Shown here: positions 35,262 to 47,325 of the stretch, one piece after another
Numbering within the stretch: position 1 is the stretch's first letter
Layout: every line of letters begins with the position of its first letter
Assembly (NCBI GenBank): GCA_022494885.1
Contig: JAGVSM010003818.1
Span: 186,001-250,000 of the forward strand
DNA: 64,000 nucleotides
Direction: 5' to 3'
Origin: Micrasema longulum
Taxonomy: Eukaryota > Arthropoda > Insecta > Trichoptera > Brachycentridae
The notes under the pieces: generated by a model
What the model saw: the letters and a program-made list of their open reading frames with translations, nothing else
The model's database searches: none
Told to the model about the DNA's origin: nothing
Program-made: the position numbers and the translations under genes

Positions 35262-35374
35262 TCCCACATGCTTTTTGTGATACACTCGCTCACTTACGCT
35301 TGAACACTTACTCTCCCACGCCCTCTTACATATGTATATGCACGCACACATTTAAGAATGTACCATAATTTAAT
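35262..35374 (+). repeat. repeat L, left half of a copy split by FB-E
   Basis: Matches the reverse complement of 31035-31150: CACGCCCTCTTACATATGT, GCACGCACACATTTAAGAAT, GTACCATAATTTAATTAG. It continues after the FB-E insertion at 35886-35925 (GTTTGGAAATTTCGCTGGTA and TGTCTTTCAACC). Confidence 0.7.
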
Positions 35375-35387
35375 TAGTATGATTATT

Positions 35388-35872
35388 TAAATTTATTTCA
35401 ACAGAGTAGGAAATTTTTTTGAGAAGGGAATATGGAAGTCTAGGCATTTACAGGGCTTATGACCTGTCATTGGCTGGTTTAAGTGGCCACTTTACACACT
35501 GTGTAATATTCACCATTCTGCCCATGTTTGAACATCCACATTTCCTCAACTCTTCCATCTGTTGACTTTTGTGAAGTAAAGAGCTGAAACCTTTATCACG
35601 CGGGTGAGATTCATCCGGCTGAACCAAATCACCTACTAGGCAACGCCTGAAAACAATTTTCCAATTTTTATACTTCTTCTTTTACCAGGTAGTAATTCAG
35701 CAATGTTTGATTCCAAATGTTTGTAGACTGGTTGGATTTTCCTAGGGAGTTGTTCATATTTAAATTTCCCACTCCCATTCCCACTCTGTTGAAATAAATT
35801 TAAATATGAACAACTCCCTAGGGAGGAAATCCAGCCAGTCTGCAAGCATTTGGACATAATCAAACATTGTTG
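35388..35872 (+). mobile_element. FB-E foldback element inside repeat L, 13-bp target duplication
   Basis: Flanked by TAGTATGATTATT at 35375-35387 and 35873-35885. Starts TAAATTTATTTCAACAGAG; the inverted counterpart CTCTGTTGAAATAAATTTA is at about 35785-35803. Around it, 35748-35766 and 35803-35822 pair (GGGAGTTGTTCATATTTAA with its complement), and further arms reach 35872. It is 485 bp long, against 479 bp for the 16462 copy. Comparison with repeat L at 31005 confirms both ends. Confidence 0.88.
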
Positions 35873-36044
35873 TAGTATGATTATTGTTTGGAAATTTCGC
35901 TGGTATGTCTTTCAACCTTATCGTTATTATGTAGTTTAATCATTTTTGACTGTTTTTTTATAAAATAAAGAAATAATATATAATGTTGATTTATCACAAA
36001 ACATGCCTCATGATAACGATCTGTGAGCTTCGTGTATTCAGCAT

Positions 36045-36118
36045 TCTAGTGACGCGACGCCGACCCGGGGTCAAGCAGTGTTGGCATCGGCGTCAGCGTC
36101 GGGTGCTGCGATCTTGTC
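36045..36118. other. short GC-rich patch with an imperfect palindrome
   Basis: About 74 bp with many CpGs in otherwise AT-rich DNA. GCGACGCCGACCC and GGCATCGGCGTCAGCGTCGG can pair as an imperfect stem around CAAGCAGTGTTGG. No reading frame of note. The cause is unknown; it may be a terminus of an unrecognised transposon. Confidence 0.5.
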
Positions 36119-37618
36119 ATGTTTAACATATTATAATAAAGACAAGAAAGAATCTCCAAACGAACGCAATATTTTAATGATAATATCGACTATAAGGTTA
36201 TGTTTATAATCATCACAGTTTATATATAATATCAGTAGTTAATGCAATTTCATGCCGGGAACATTTCTTTAACTTTCCGAAATTTGCCACACGCAATTTC
36301 GAATTCATTCAATTGGAAAAGCGATCCCTTATAACCTGGCAGAGAGCAATAGTATCAAATAGTATCAAATAGTGCAAAAAAGTAAAAATCAGTAATAGTA
36401 GACATTATTGCGAAGTTTTTTTTTCTACTGCAAAAACTTTATGCTGTGTAAATGGGTACGAATAGTACGTAGTACCTACGCCTACACCTCGTATAAGTTT
36501 GATAAACAATCAGCATTCATTGATCAACCAAGAGTTGATTGTTTATTTTTCAGATAATTCGTTTTCGAACGATCGAAACAATCGTTTCGTCGCTCGACAA
36601 GCCTTATTTTTTCAATAGGATAAGATTATTTTGAAGAAAAAAAAAATCGAAAATTACGGTAAAAATAAAATAAACGAGTTAAAAATCTCAAACCAAAAAT
36701 ATCTGGCTCTGGCTCTAAGGTCTAGGTTAGGCTTGTTTTCTGTTTTCAATATAATATACATAATGATGCTCTTAATTATATTATATTCAAAACTCTCCAA
36801 TCGTGATCGATTTATCAAAAAAATAATTCACATACATTCATTTGCGATATTTTATTACTCACGGAATACATTATTTAAAGAGAATCGCAATTAAGTTTAA
36901 TTCTTTCAATCAAAAAGTATTATCGTAAAAAAATATATTGGGAATTCACTGAACGAGCTCGCAAAATGTTGCTAAAATCGAAGAAAGTTTTTCTTGTGAG
37001 AAAAATATGAACATAGAAATTCGACATTATTTTATCGCCATTAAGGACAAAGCCAAAACTTGATGTAAAGAAACAATGGAAGAGCTTCAGTCCGTATTTT
37101 TATGATTTGTATATTTATGTATTTTTGGTGCTGAATTGTCTCTCGAAAAATATTTAAGAAGTGGCTATTATTATTTTCCATTCTACGCTCGTTCGTTCTT
37201 TGTAATATTCCGTAAGAAAGCGACGTTTGTCGTCCCGTGGTAGTGTCCTAGACCCGGGATCAGGTTACTTAAAGTTCGGACCCCTCGCTATGACAACTTA
37301 TTATCCATTTTCTGACGCGGTTATATATGATTAAAAAAATGCCCCAAAAATTTAAATATAAAAGCGCATTACATAAATTATCTTCCTTGCGAAATATTTT
37401 CGAATTACTTTGCAGCTTTCGTCAATCTATACTAATATAATTGATGCGAGAGAGTGTTTGTCATAGTTTTCCTCATATTGTAACAGAGCAACTGATCAAC
37501 GTAATTTTTTGCCAGATGGTGATTTTTATTTTTTTATATTTTATATGGGAGTCTTATAAAATACAAGATTTTTTTTTTTTTAAAGATTTTTCTGCAGATA
37601 AATTACTTTGAATTTTAG

Positions 37619-38075
37619 CTAAGTTTTTGGGATCAGGAAGGATATTCTAGAGTGGGCCAATAAGAAACTTCTCAGCATTTGCTCATGTGAAAAAGGAAAC
37701 CACTTAAAACTCTTCAGGAGAAGCTGAGAAGCTTCCGTTCCACTAGAAGAGTGTTCGGCACTTTGTTCCCTACATTGGTTTATTTTACCAATTGCCTGCA
37801 TAATTTTGACCATGTATAATACTATCTCTCGTGTGAGATCTTTATTACCTATCACCGATGGGATGTCGCGTAGATCTTCACCCAGGCTTCTGCATCGCGC
37901 CTCCAGCTATTGCTTCTGAAAGCTGAAAAAGGGGCAATGCATCATTAGGTGAGGGAAATCTTAAGGAGTTTCACCAACACATGGGCAAGTGTCGATCTCG
38001 GAGAGCTTGAAGCGATGCAGGTAGCTCATGAACCCACCATGATCCGTAAGGATAGTGATGGATAGCCGGAGAGCT
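37619..38075 (-). pseudogene. R1-like LINE ORF2 C-terminal remnant
   Basis: On minus: LTDHGGFMSYLHRFKLSEID, then TCPCVGETP, a stop and a shift, DFPHLMMHCPF, LEARCRSLGEDLRDIPSVIG and NKDLTREIVLYMVKIMQAIG. 'TGHG-F..YL.R', a Cys-rich 'CP.C' and 'D...H....CP' in this order are the usual post-RT C-terminus of R1-type LINEs. At least one stop and one frameshift separate the parts, so it is dead. Confidence 0.75.
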
Positions 38076-38384
38076 GCTTAGAAGTATCATAGGTTACTTT
38101 TCACCCGGTAAAAAATCTCTCTCTCGGAAATATTCTTAGCGGAAAATTAAAATATTCCGAGACCGATTGACGTGATTTTATGCATAAAAATATACTTTTC
38201 CTCCCTCAAAAAAATATTATTCCCTGGGGAAAACTTTCATTGGATAAATGAATTAATTACAAGAATTACGACGCTACGTTGCCATATAATATCGAATCAT
38301 TATTTTTTACTTAGTGATAGTTGTAGGCCCGGCAATCGATGCACGCTACTTTTTTTTCCTATTTTTTTTTTAAATATTTGTTTT

Positions 38385-38562
38385 TTTTTAAATATTTGTG
38401 TTCTTATAATTTACGCAAATATTTCATTTTGACGGCCATTTTCAACGAGTTGTAAATAACTCACTATTAGAAAATGGGAATCAAGTTGGGGTAGAGTGGG
38501 ATTCGAACCACGGACCTTTGATCCGTGAGTCCGAGACACTAGCCACGGGACCACAACCCAAT
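38385..38562 (-). mobile_element. SINE family B
   Basis: Nearly the same as 16256-16443. On minus: TTGTGGTCCCGTGGCTAGTG, box B GGTTCGAATCCCACTCTACC, AACTTGATTCCCATTTTCTA, then TTTACAACTCGTTGAAAATG and the AAATATTTGCGTAAATTATA tail. Confidence 0.88.
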
Positions 38563-40143
38563 TTATTGTTTTCTTACATGTTTTTCTTAGGCAAATAAAA
38601 TATTTTTAAATCAATTAAAATTGTGATAAAGATTTATTACGGTGTTATATTTCTTATCCAATTATCTGAACACCTAATGCACTAAAAAAGATAAATAAGC
38701 GTAAAAAGCTTTCCCTTTTTATTAAGTGGCAAAATTTAGATTTCATGCATTACTAGAATGAATGTGTATCCGTTAAATATCCGAAAAAAGATTAATATTA
38801 TTTTTAGAATGGCTACAACTCGCTAGACAAAATTACTTCCGATACAATCAAATATATATTTCTATTATTTTTATATAAATTGCATAGGCATATAATAATT
38901 TCCCCGTGCCGAATAAACATAGCTGTTGACATATTTAACAAAACTAAATTTTAAATATTTCTATTCAGGTTTCTTAAAATTGTATTATATTTTTATTTAA
39001 AAAAAACAAATAAAAATACATGTTCTTAAACATACCTATATCAATAAATATTTTCAATATTTCCAATGAGTTTAAAAAAAAAATCAAGTCATTTCGGGAC
39101 AAGATTACGATCTTAGAGTTACACTTAATTCAGACGTTCCTACATAATGCGCCGAAAAATACGTACAAAACAAATGAAATATGAAACATATATATTTTAA
39201 CAGTTAAGAGAGAAAACACGCAAACAAGCGAAGGATACACACCCATACACGCATACACAAACCGTCATACATATGTACCAATTTTTTTTATTGTTTCTTG
39301 ATAATACATAATGAACCATACATACAAATATTTTCATAAATTTAGCATAAGAAAACAGCGGGATACATTTCTGTCTTAAGATGTCATGCACTGATTGGTC
39401 ACACATCGGTAGAATTGTACAAAGATTTGTTATATAAAATATTTATAGGTATCATCCATTGAATGTTAAATACACTACATACCTACTCTTTGGCTTTGGC
39501 GAGTAGATGAATGAAAAATATAAAGCGGAGTGTCATGATAATATTCAATATTAAGTATTTTAAACGTTTATTTACGTTTATACCGGCTTTAGTATCGGTC
39601 AACAACTTTTTTTCAAACGAACTTGGTTTTTCTAGACAAATATTGTTATGCTTAATTTCAAACTTTAATTATTTACCAAATAGGTACTTGTCACACAACA
39701 TAAAATAACATTTCAGCTTATGTATGTTGACAGACAGAGTTTTTTGTAAAAATTGACTTAGCAATACGTGAAAAAACTGTAAAATAATGCATTTCAAGTA
39801 ACATTTGAAACACAAGTTAACCCTTCCCTTGCTGTGCCAAAATAATCCTCGCATTACGGTGCTGTGTAGTCTATACACATACCAAAATAAGAGATTTTTT
39901 ATCGGAAAAATTAAATATCCATAGACAATCGCTTAAATTATTTAAAGTTGAAGTCAAAAGTGATCTTTTTAAAAATCTAATTACTGAAAAATGAAAAATA
40001 CCATAAGCTCGTGCTTACGGCGCGAGCGAGAGGTACACTCCTAACGAAACTCGGAGAGCTCGTGCCAGAGATGGCCACTGCACTACTGGCGTACCGTAGT
40101 AAAGTACTGGCAACTACTGTTTGCGCGTGTAATGCTTGAAATT

Positions 40144-40230
40144 GTCGCTCACGAATACATCTATAGTATCGAGAGTGAGACGTAAAGAATGTGTTAGACA
40201 ATCGTTTATTCTGTACTCTTTTACCTTATA
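40144..40230 (+). repeat. dispersed repeat I, copy 2
   Basis: Counterpart of 1042-1130: CGCTCACGAATACATCTATA, GTATCGAGAGTGAGACGTAA, then TACTCTTTTACCT. It directly abuts a SINE B copy. The CpG-rich sequence just to its left (40005-40140) may belong to the same element. Confidence 0.6.
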
Positions 40231-40231
40231 T

Positions 40232-40424
40232 TTTTTTTTTATATAAAAAGAAATATATGCGCGCCTATGATTTACCCAAATATTTCGTTTTGAGGGCCAT
40301 TTTCAACGAGTAGTAAATAACTCACTATTAGAAAATAGGAATCAAGTTGGGGTAGAGTAGGATTCGAACCACGGACCTTTGGTCCGTGAGTCCGAGACAC
40401 TAGCCACAGAACAACAACCCGATT
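40232..40424 (-). mobile_element. SINE family B
   Basis: On minus: GGGTTGTTGTTCTGTGGCTA, box B GGTTCGAATCCTACTCTACC, then AACTTGATTCCTATTTTCTA and the standard body and tail. Slightly worn. Confidence 0.85.
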
Positions 40425-40653
40425 ATGATTACAAACCACAACTCGCTTTGACATGCGACACACTGGTAAACCTTCGAACGTATTCATGATTTATCTCCAA
40501 TTTCCGATAAAATTATTTTTCTGTGTCCCATAAGTATTCAGTATTTAAAAAAATATACTTTAACCGGTATGTGAATGGGTAACGGAGGAATACCGATAAT
40601 TTTAACATGGTATTTATTGTGTTTATAGAGATATTAAAGTTATTAGATGCAAG

Positions 40654-40870
40654 ACAGGCGCCGTGGCGCAGTTGGTTAGACGGCTATCTGTGAGACTGGC
40701 GTCGCTGGTTCGTTTCTCGCCAGTTGCAAGAAAAAAATCCAAGCAATATTATTTTCTCAATTGGTCTGGGTGTTGTGGTGTACTTTTCATTACCTCTTTC
40801 CATATCCCCTCTATCCTACCTGCTGACAAGCCTCAAAATAGAGGCTTAGCGGGTTATTTATATTTTTTTT
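40654..40870 (+). mobile_element. SINE family A
   Basis: Head CAGGCGCCGTGGCGCAGTTG and box B altered to GGTTCGTTTCTCGCC; body with TCTCAATTGGTCTGGGTGTT; tail with CCTGCTGACAAGCCTCAAAA and TAGAGGCTTAGCGGGTTATT. Nearly the same layout as 57630-57805. Confidence 0.88.
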
Positions 40871-41329
40871 AAATAAAATAATGTGTAGTAGCTACACACT
40901 ACACATCACCGAGAAGGAAGGGTTAGAGCAAAACGATATTCGGCGGCATTGCACTTTTTTCTTTCGTTGTTTGGCAAGCAAGACTGTGCCGCCCGCCGCG
41001 GTCGCAGTGTCTGGTGTCACAATACTTTTTCGAGTGAATTTGTCCAGTGCGCAAATTAATTGAACAAAATAAAGTCGAATTCATTCTCCATGCACTTAAA
41101 TTGGTACCGAAATGGATTATTCAGTGAAGGCAAACGGACTACCCAATCTAGGAGACGAATTTATTAGGAAGTGACATAATTAGCTGCCTACAGTGATTGA
41201 TGTGCTCGCTATTTTTATGCGTGGGAATGTTTCCTTCCAGACAAGAATATGACAGAATCTAAATAGTACATTGTCATAAAAAAATAAGTCAATAATGCAC
41301 TCGTTGACATATCAGGAGATAATTATGAT

Positions 41330-42150
41330 AAGGCGATAAATAAGATAAATCACGATTTAGGAAATATATCAAAATGGTTCAAAGTGAACAAATTAAAATT
41401 AAATTGAAAAAAAAAAAAAAAGCAGAAACAAAATATATGAATATTGGGAGAAAAAATATACCCCGGGATACAATATTCATGATAAATAATATATATAATT
41501 GATAATTGAATTATAAATTTTGTGGATGAATTAAATTATCTCGGAATCTACTTAATTATTTGAATTTTAAATCACATTCTATTGAGTAGAAAAAAAATAC
41601 TTATTGAAGTAGAAAAAATTAAAAAAAAAAAAAACGTTCATTGGAAGATTACGAAATGTAATAGATATAAAAAATTGTGTTCTTATTTATAAAACAATCA
41701 TATGTTCTTACATAAATTACTGTTCTTCCATTCTTTTTTTATGTGATGAAGGGGAAATTAAAAATATACAAATTAATCGAAATAAGGCGATGAGGATAAT
41801 ACTCAAAAGAAATATGTATTCTAATGTAGAAATAATGCACAAAAAATTGGCTTGCTCACAGTAAAACAGCGAACAAAATATAAAAATATACATAAAATAA
41901 TTAAGAGGATGAATAAAATAATACAAATAATATGATTCAATCAACAATGTCATACATACGAAACAAGGGATAAAAAAATAATAAAATTACTAATGAGGAG
42001 AAAAACAGAATCTCAGAACTCACTGTACAAAGGGATTGAAGATGTACAATTAGTTACCCCAAGAGATAAAAGGAAAAAAAGGAATTGAATTGTTTAAAAT
42101 ATTTTTTTCTAAATATGTTCTTGAGAAATTAAAAAAAAATAGTTATGTTA
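41330..42150 (+). pseudogene. CR1/Jockey-like LINE ORF2 remnant
   Basis: Pieces in order: KINHDLGNISKWFKVNKLKL (after the RT active site), TKYMNIG, IGRLRNVIDIKNCVLIYKTI, ICSYINYCSSILFLCDEGEI, NKAMRIILKRNMYSNVEIMH, then decayed sequence. Each piece aligns with the minus-strand copy at 49143-49965 (IIEPHVNYCSSILFL, NKAFRIILKKNRYTRV). Many stops and poly-A expansions (41407-41420, 41621-41634) make it an old copy. Confidence 0.8.
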
Positions 42151-42174
42151 ATAAAAGTTTATATTAGTTGGTGA

Positions 42175-42561
42175 ACTAACTTTTTCTTCCAAGTCAGTCC
42201 CTTAATGCTAAAGATCGTGATCACCGTGAACATTTCTGATTAGTCTGTTCCACACATCAAATTTTAGCCCCGTAGCCTTCTTTATTTGGTCAGTCCATCT
42301 ATATGGAATTCTACCCCGGCTTCTCCTACTTTCAACTCGGCCAGACATTATTGCCTTTTCTAGATTGTCTGGCTCACGTCTAGCATTATGTCCAAAGAAA
42401 GACAGTATCCTCCTCTGACACACCACTGACGGATGAGTTGTAATATGGAGCTCTTTCAGTATCGATGTATTCGTCCTTCTGGCTGTCCAAGGAACACGCA
42501 GCAGCCTTCTCCAACACCACATCTCGAATACATCAATCCTCTTCCTCTCGTAGGCACGCAT
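42175..42561 (-). pseudogene. RTE-like LINE C-terminus, best-preserved frame
   Basis: An uninterrupted minus-strand frame of 117 codons: RKRIDVFEMWCWRRLLRVPW, TARRTNTSILKELHI, VVCQRRILSFFGHNARREPD, NLEKAIMSGRVESRRSRGRI and PYRWTDQIKKATG, ending at its own stop. This is the C-terminal block of RTE-type endonuclease/reverse transcriptases that are widespread in Lepidoptera. No RT catalytic motif remains; upstream sequence (above 42561) does not continue the protein. The frame is intact, so the insertion is moderately young, or lucky. Confidence 0.85.
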
Positions 42562-43424
42562 TATTAACTAATTTAATAAAGCATAAATAATACGCGACAA
42601 GGAAAAAAGACGGAGTTGGAAAAATATCAAGTTTAGTAAGTAAATTTCATCAAATGAGCGAAAAACTTCAAAACGTAATATTTATTTCAACGAGTATTCT
42701 CGTAAAATAAAAAGATTTTATCGACTTATATACATACATATTATTATTTGTATGATATCATTTGTGTAAAGATCTTCAGCGTCGTAAAGGCATTATACAT
42801 AGTTAATTTGATCCCCTTTTTGTCGAATCTCATTAATGTATGAATATTGATTCGGGTCGGGGAAAGTTGATATAAGGATAAACGTAAACAGTTGAGTTAG
42901 TTTGTAATTTCGGATTCCCTTTTCTGTCCCTCTGGTTAGTCGGGATCGCGTGCCCAGGAAGTCTTCAATCATGTCGTGATTCCTGCATTGATAATATTAA
43001 TTTATTACTCAACAAATTGTTTGACTTCGCTTTAAATATAATGCATTTCCAGTGATTTGCTTTCCAATTAAACGGAATTGCCTCGGTTTGAATATTCAGC
43101 GAAACGTGTATATTTAAAACAAATATTATTCAGAAATTTTAAATTTGATTTCTCTGGGTCAAAATGATAAGATTTTGATATTTGTTATATTATATTATAA
43201 CAGGACATGAAGATACTTATAATTACTCATCCAATTCAAAATGAAGTGAACGCAAAGAAAATATGTAAATCGATTAGAAAATTGGGGTTTATTTCAAGAT
43301 CTATCATTTTGTATGGGTTGTCACATTAAATTTTTCTCATGTTTCCAATCAACAGCAACACGAATATTAACATATGAGTTACATATGTATATAAAGTTAA
43401 GCGGAAATACTAAAAACATAGATA

Positions 43425-43566
43425 TACTTATGTATGTATGTATGTGTATGCGCATGGGTATATGTATATGTATGTGTGTATGTGTTTGTATATGTATGTA
43501 TATATGTTTGTATGGATGTGTGTATGTATATATACATATACGTGTATGTATCAATATGTGTATACT
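43425..43566. repeat. TATG/TGTATG compound microsatellite
   Basis: About 140 bp of alternating TATG, TGTATG and TATA units with a short inverted patch near 43527-43542. The opposite open frames across it are artefacts of the repeat. Confidence 0.9.
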
Positions 43567-43911
43567 AGTAAGTTGATATATTATTTGTCTGTTCTTTCTT
43601 TTAACTTATAAATAATTGTTACATATTGAAATTTAATTGCCTAGCTTGGAACGGGGCATGTACTCTTGTTAGCTAGGCAAAGTGTAAAAAAATGTATGTA
43701 ATATGATAATATGTATAAATAAAAATTTAAAATTGAACAAATTCAATTGTAAAATTACCGTTTATTGAAAATGCCACATTATTATTTGAAAAGATTCTGT
43801 TTTTTTTTTTAATCAATGAAAGAAATATAGTTCTTACGAAAAATATTAAAATTATGGCAAAACTACAAGTAAAAATATTATGAACTTTTGTAATAATAAA
43901 GTTTTTTTTTA

Positions 43912-44060
43912 ATGCTCTGTGTCCAGTGGATAAAAAATATAGTTCTGTATGTGAAATATAACCAGAACCCAAGACAACTGTTTTTGACTCTATGGTTGCT
44001 CTCAGGTAAAAATTCTGAATGGAAAAATTGAACGGAGATGAGTCCGTCTCATTGTGAAGT
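43912..44060 (+). repeat. dispersed repeat J, copy 1
   Basis: Similar to 47178-47325 on the same strand: GTGTCCAGTGG / GTGTCCGGAAC, ATATAGTTCTGTATGTGAAA / ATACAGTTATGTGTGTAATA, then TTTTGACTCTATGGTTGCTC and TCAGGTA. The other copy runs straight into a family C-like SINE head. The family is unknown. Confidence 0.65.
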
Positions 44061-45370
44061 GGTTAGTGGATTTGAAAATTTGCAAAGAGTACATTATTGT
44101 ATTCTTTTGATGTAAAATAATGTCAAACTGAATAGAAATACTTCGTATGTGTTGTTAATAAAAAAACTGCCATGGAACGTTAGCTGGCTTCAAGAGAAGT
44201 TTATAAACTTTTCTCAATCAATACATATCAAGAGCAGCCACGAGTTTTGGAAATTGTCAAATTTGATGGAAAGTTTGTTTTGCCTTTCGGTGTAAGATCC
44301 CACCGCTAACTTATTTTGAGTGTCTTTAATATATCGGGCGGTATCGGCTAACAGTCATGCTACTGAATTTAATTTTTACGATTATACAATATTTTATGCA
44401 ATAATGTACAAAGTATCTTATGTGGAAGTGAGCGCGTGAAATTTTCTACGTTTCAGCGGATGCGATGATTGGTGGGTGTTCAGCTATTTGCGTGAAATCG
44501 GCGCCTAGAGTTCCGTTAGTAATGAAAATACTTTTTTCTAACAAGTTTTTTCCGAGTACATTTTGTAACAAGAATTGTTAGGGAATATCTTTCAATAATA
44601 AGGTTTTATAACGTGGAGTCAAAGAATTTTAAATTGTGTGAAAAATGTCGTCGTTCCTAAAATCCGGCTTGAAATATATCTACTGTGGAAAAATTTCGTT
44701 TGAAGCCTTAAAAAGGGAATTTGCTGAAAAAATGTTTGCGAGTTTTTCAATTAAATTAAATAAATATATTGGGAAACCTGTTTGTAATATAACATTTTGA
44801 GGGGAAAAGGTTTAGATATAAAATATTCAGTTTTTATGTAAATTTCTAGATGAATGTTCCAAATGGATTAACACCGCAGTTTTTTATTTCACAAAGTTTG
44901 CGTATTCCAAGATTTATATTTTCTTCGGTTGCAGTATAGTACCGGCACAAAAGTAAACCGTTGCATTTCCTAACAACGAATCATTTGCATTTTCGTGCCA
45001 AGAAATCTGAGGAAATTCGTATTTAGCCTGATTATATTTAATTTAGCGTTGGATTAATTCATACATATAAAACTGAGTTAATCTTCTAATATAGCACACT
45101 AGTTTTCTATAGATTGTTGAAATATGTCTATATAATCAATGATATAATCAATCACGTTTTCTTATTTATACAAAAACATTAAATTATATTTATGTAATTA
45201 TATTATATTTATATAATTAATACTTTAAATTATTTTTAAGTCATAAGGATAAATTTTATCGTTGTCGTCAATTATTTTTAATTTTTTTTGTTTTATTATT
45301 TCCAAAGAAATATATTTATTTTACTGAAAGTACTGAAACTACATATTGTTTTTTATTATTTTGTTCGCAG

Positions 45371-45509
45371 TATCAACTTGTACGAGTTAATAAAGAAGAA
45401 TAACTACCAAGGATTTAGTCTGAGTCTCATCAGACGATTTGCCAGTTCTCTTCTCAAATGTCTTCGGCTTCTCCAGGCTGAAAATATTATTCACTGTGAC
45501 TTAAAGCCG
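45371..45509 (+). CDS. Dyrk2: DYRK2-like kinase exon 4 (C-lobe start, catalytic loop)
   Basis: Acceptor TTCGCAG ends at 45370; donor GTAAGT starts at 45510; phase 2 in, phase 0 out. Codons give (S)[38 protein letters not shown] and [11 protein letters not shown] replaces the usual HRD, as in all DYRKs; its Asp is the catalytic base and the following Lys contacts ATP. The next exon opens with ENILL, completing the D-x-K-P-E-N signature exactly at the junction. There is no defect. The polypyrimidine tract before the acceptor is T-rich but mixed. Confidence 0.97.
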
Positions 45510-45647
45510 GTAAGTTTCCCTATTAATGTTTCGATTCACAACTTACGTAGTCAAAAAAATTACCACAAGAGGGGAGGATACGTAAAACAAATTATGTTTT
45601 TCTGTTGAGATACTATATAAAAATAAAAACGAAAGTAATTATCATTT

Positions 45648-45805
45648 TCCTAACCTCGCTAAGTTATGCATATGACACTACTTTAGTACTCCAATCGCAG
45701 CGAATTACCTTAATTGAACACGTGAAGGCACGCTTCAGATCCAATCCCCAGAATTAAACCCAGAGCCTCAAGCATGGCAAGCAAATACCAGTACACCGAA
45801 ATAGG
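45648..45805 (-). mobile_element. SINE family C, worn
   Basis: On minus it keeps a head remnant (TACTGGTATTTGCTTGCCAT), a box B remnant (GGTTTAATTCTGGG) and the 3' GATTGGAGTACTAAAGTAG-like block. Less than the full body remains. Confidence 0.55.
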
Positions 45806-45952
45806 AAATCTCCACTCGACTTATTTTTTCAGGATTTTTACTCAACTCGCCAAAACAAACAAACACTCGTCCGGGGTTTTAGTTTTATTTTGCAAACAGA
45901 ATAGTATTATTTATTCTGCCCGGACATGAGATGTACAGTTTTGATGAATATT

Positions 45953-46170
45953 GACAGGCATCGTGGAATAGTAGGTTAGACAGCTAACTGTAAACGGGTA
46001 TGGCTGATTCGTTTCCTGCCAGTTGCAAGAAAAAAATTCAGGATTTTTTCCAGAATTGGTCTGGGTGTTATGGTGTATTTTTTATAAATTCTTATAATAT
46101 CCTCTCTTTTCCACCGGTTGATAAGAATTTAAAATAGAATCTCAACTGGCTATATATAAAAAAAATAATT
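45953..46170 (+). mobile_element. SINE family A, worn
   Basis: Head GACAGGCATCGTGGAATAGT, box B altered to GATTCGTTTCCTGCCAGTTG, then AGAATTGGTCTGGGTGTTAT and a tail CCACCGGTTGATAAGAATTT. Layout as at 40654, with many substitutions. Confidence 0.75.
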
Positions 46171-47177
46171 TATTAGTGGTTAAATATTTTTGTTTCACAA
46201 TACATTACTAGTCATTTTATATTTTTTTAATTATTATTTCATTTAGATTTTTTTGGATACGTCATTTGAAAAAAGCAACGATATATATAAAACATCGTTT
46301 TTTTAGCTGTAGGGAGAAGTTTATATTATATTTATGTAATGCAACACGTAATACATGTAATGCTGATAAAAGTATAATATTAAATAATAATTATAAAAAA
46401 ACATTACATGGCCAAGATTCCCTTTATGCGCGTGTAATAAAGTAAAGTTGGTACTTGAACATCAACTTATTTAAGTAGATGATACTTTCTCTATAAAGAA
46501 GAAATAACCTGTTATTATGAAAAAAGTTTTATATAATATACTTGTATAAAATAATCTTGTACTTTTATTACATGTGTGTTATACAACAAAACCTCTGATA
46601 AACCAAGTAATTAAAAATATTATAATAAATGGTTTTACTCAGCAATTAATATTGAGGCTGTAAAATTAAATAAATACATTTCTTTCTCTCATTACGTAAT
46701 AATAAAAAATAATCTGCTTTATTATTATTAAAAATACACACATGCTCATGAACGAGTGTTAAAAGATCAACTAACTTATTTATTTGAGGAATTTTGGTAC
46801 AAAAATATACTTATTAGATCCCTTACAAAAATAGTTTTATTCAAAATGTATAAATTTTTATCCCCTTAAAATGAATCTGGTGTCAGTCAATATTTTTTTG
46901 CAATTGATGTTCTTGACATATAATAGTACGAATTATTTTTATTTGTAAAATATTTTGCCTAGTTAGCGGCATCTTATAATTAAAATTTCTCATGTAATGT
47001 AGTTTTATAGTTGTCAATTACACCTCCACCTCAAGGTTTTATGGTTCAATGATTAGACCTTTTGGCTACCGCGTGAATGAGGACATGGGTTAAAAATAGA
47101 CATTAAACGCTTAATTTTACAAGGTGTTTTTTCACCAAAATATTCAATCATTTCGTATGGCAGAGAAAAATAAGTTT

Positions 47178-47325
47178 TTGTGTCCGGAACAGTAAAGAAT
47201 ACAGTTATGTGTGTAATATAGCACCAACACCCCGGACAAGTGCTTTTGACTTGATGGTTGCTCTCAGGTATGACTGAGTAAGGAAATCGAGTGGAAATAA
47301 ATTCGCTTTTTAGTGTAATGGATGT
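47178..47325 (+). repeat. dispersed repeat J, copy 2
   Basis: Counterpart of 43912-44060 with GTGTCCGGAACAG, CAACACCCCGGACAAG and TGACTTGATGGTTGCTCTCA. It joins the SINE C fragment at about 47326 without a visible gap, so J may be the 5' part of a composite element. Confidence 0.65.

Larger units (their letters stand above)
30179..45370 (+). other. intron 3 (about 15.2 kb), repeat-filled
   Basis: Bounded by donor GTTAGT and acceptor TTCGCAG. It holds LINE remnants of at least four kinds (30.3, 37.6, 41.3 and 42.2 kb), FB-E copies at 31242 and 35388, SINEs A and B, a repeat pair at 32554/34188, a tandem repeat at 31763 and microsatellites. Unassigned stretches: about 32760-33790, 34410-35250, 35930-37610, 38570-40140, 42570-43420 and 44070-45360. 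None shows a credible gene. Confidence 0.75.

Noticed and set aside
43313..43576. Frames on both strands rich in Cys/Ile/Tyr or His/Thr
   Set aside because: Translation of a TATG/TGTATG microsatellite.
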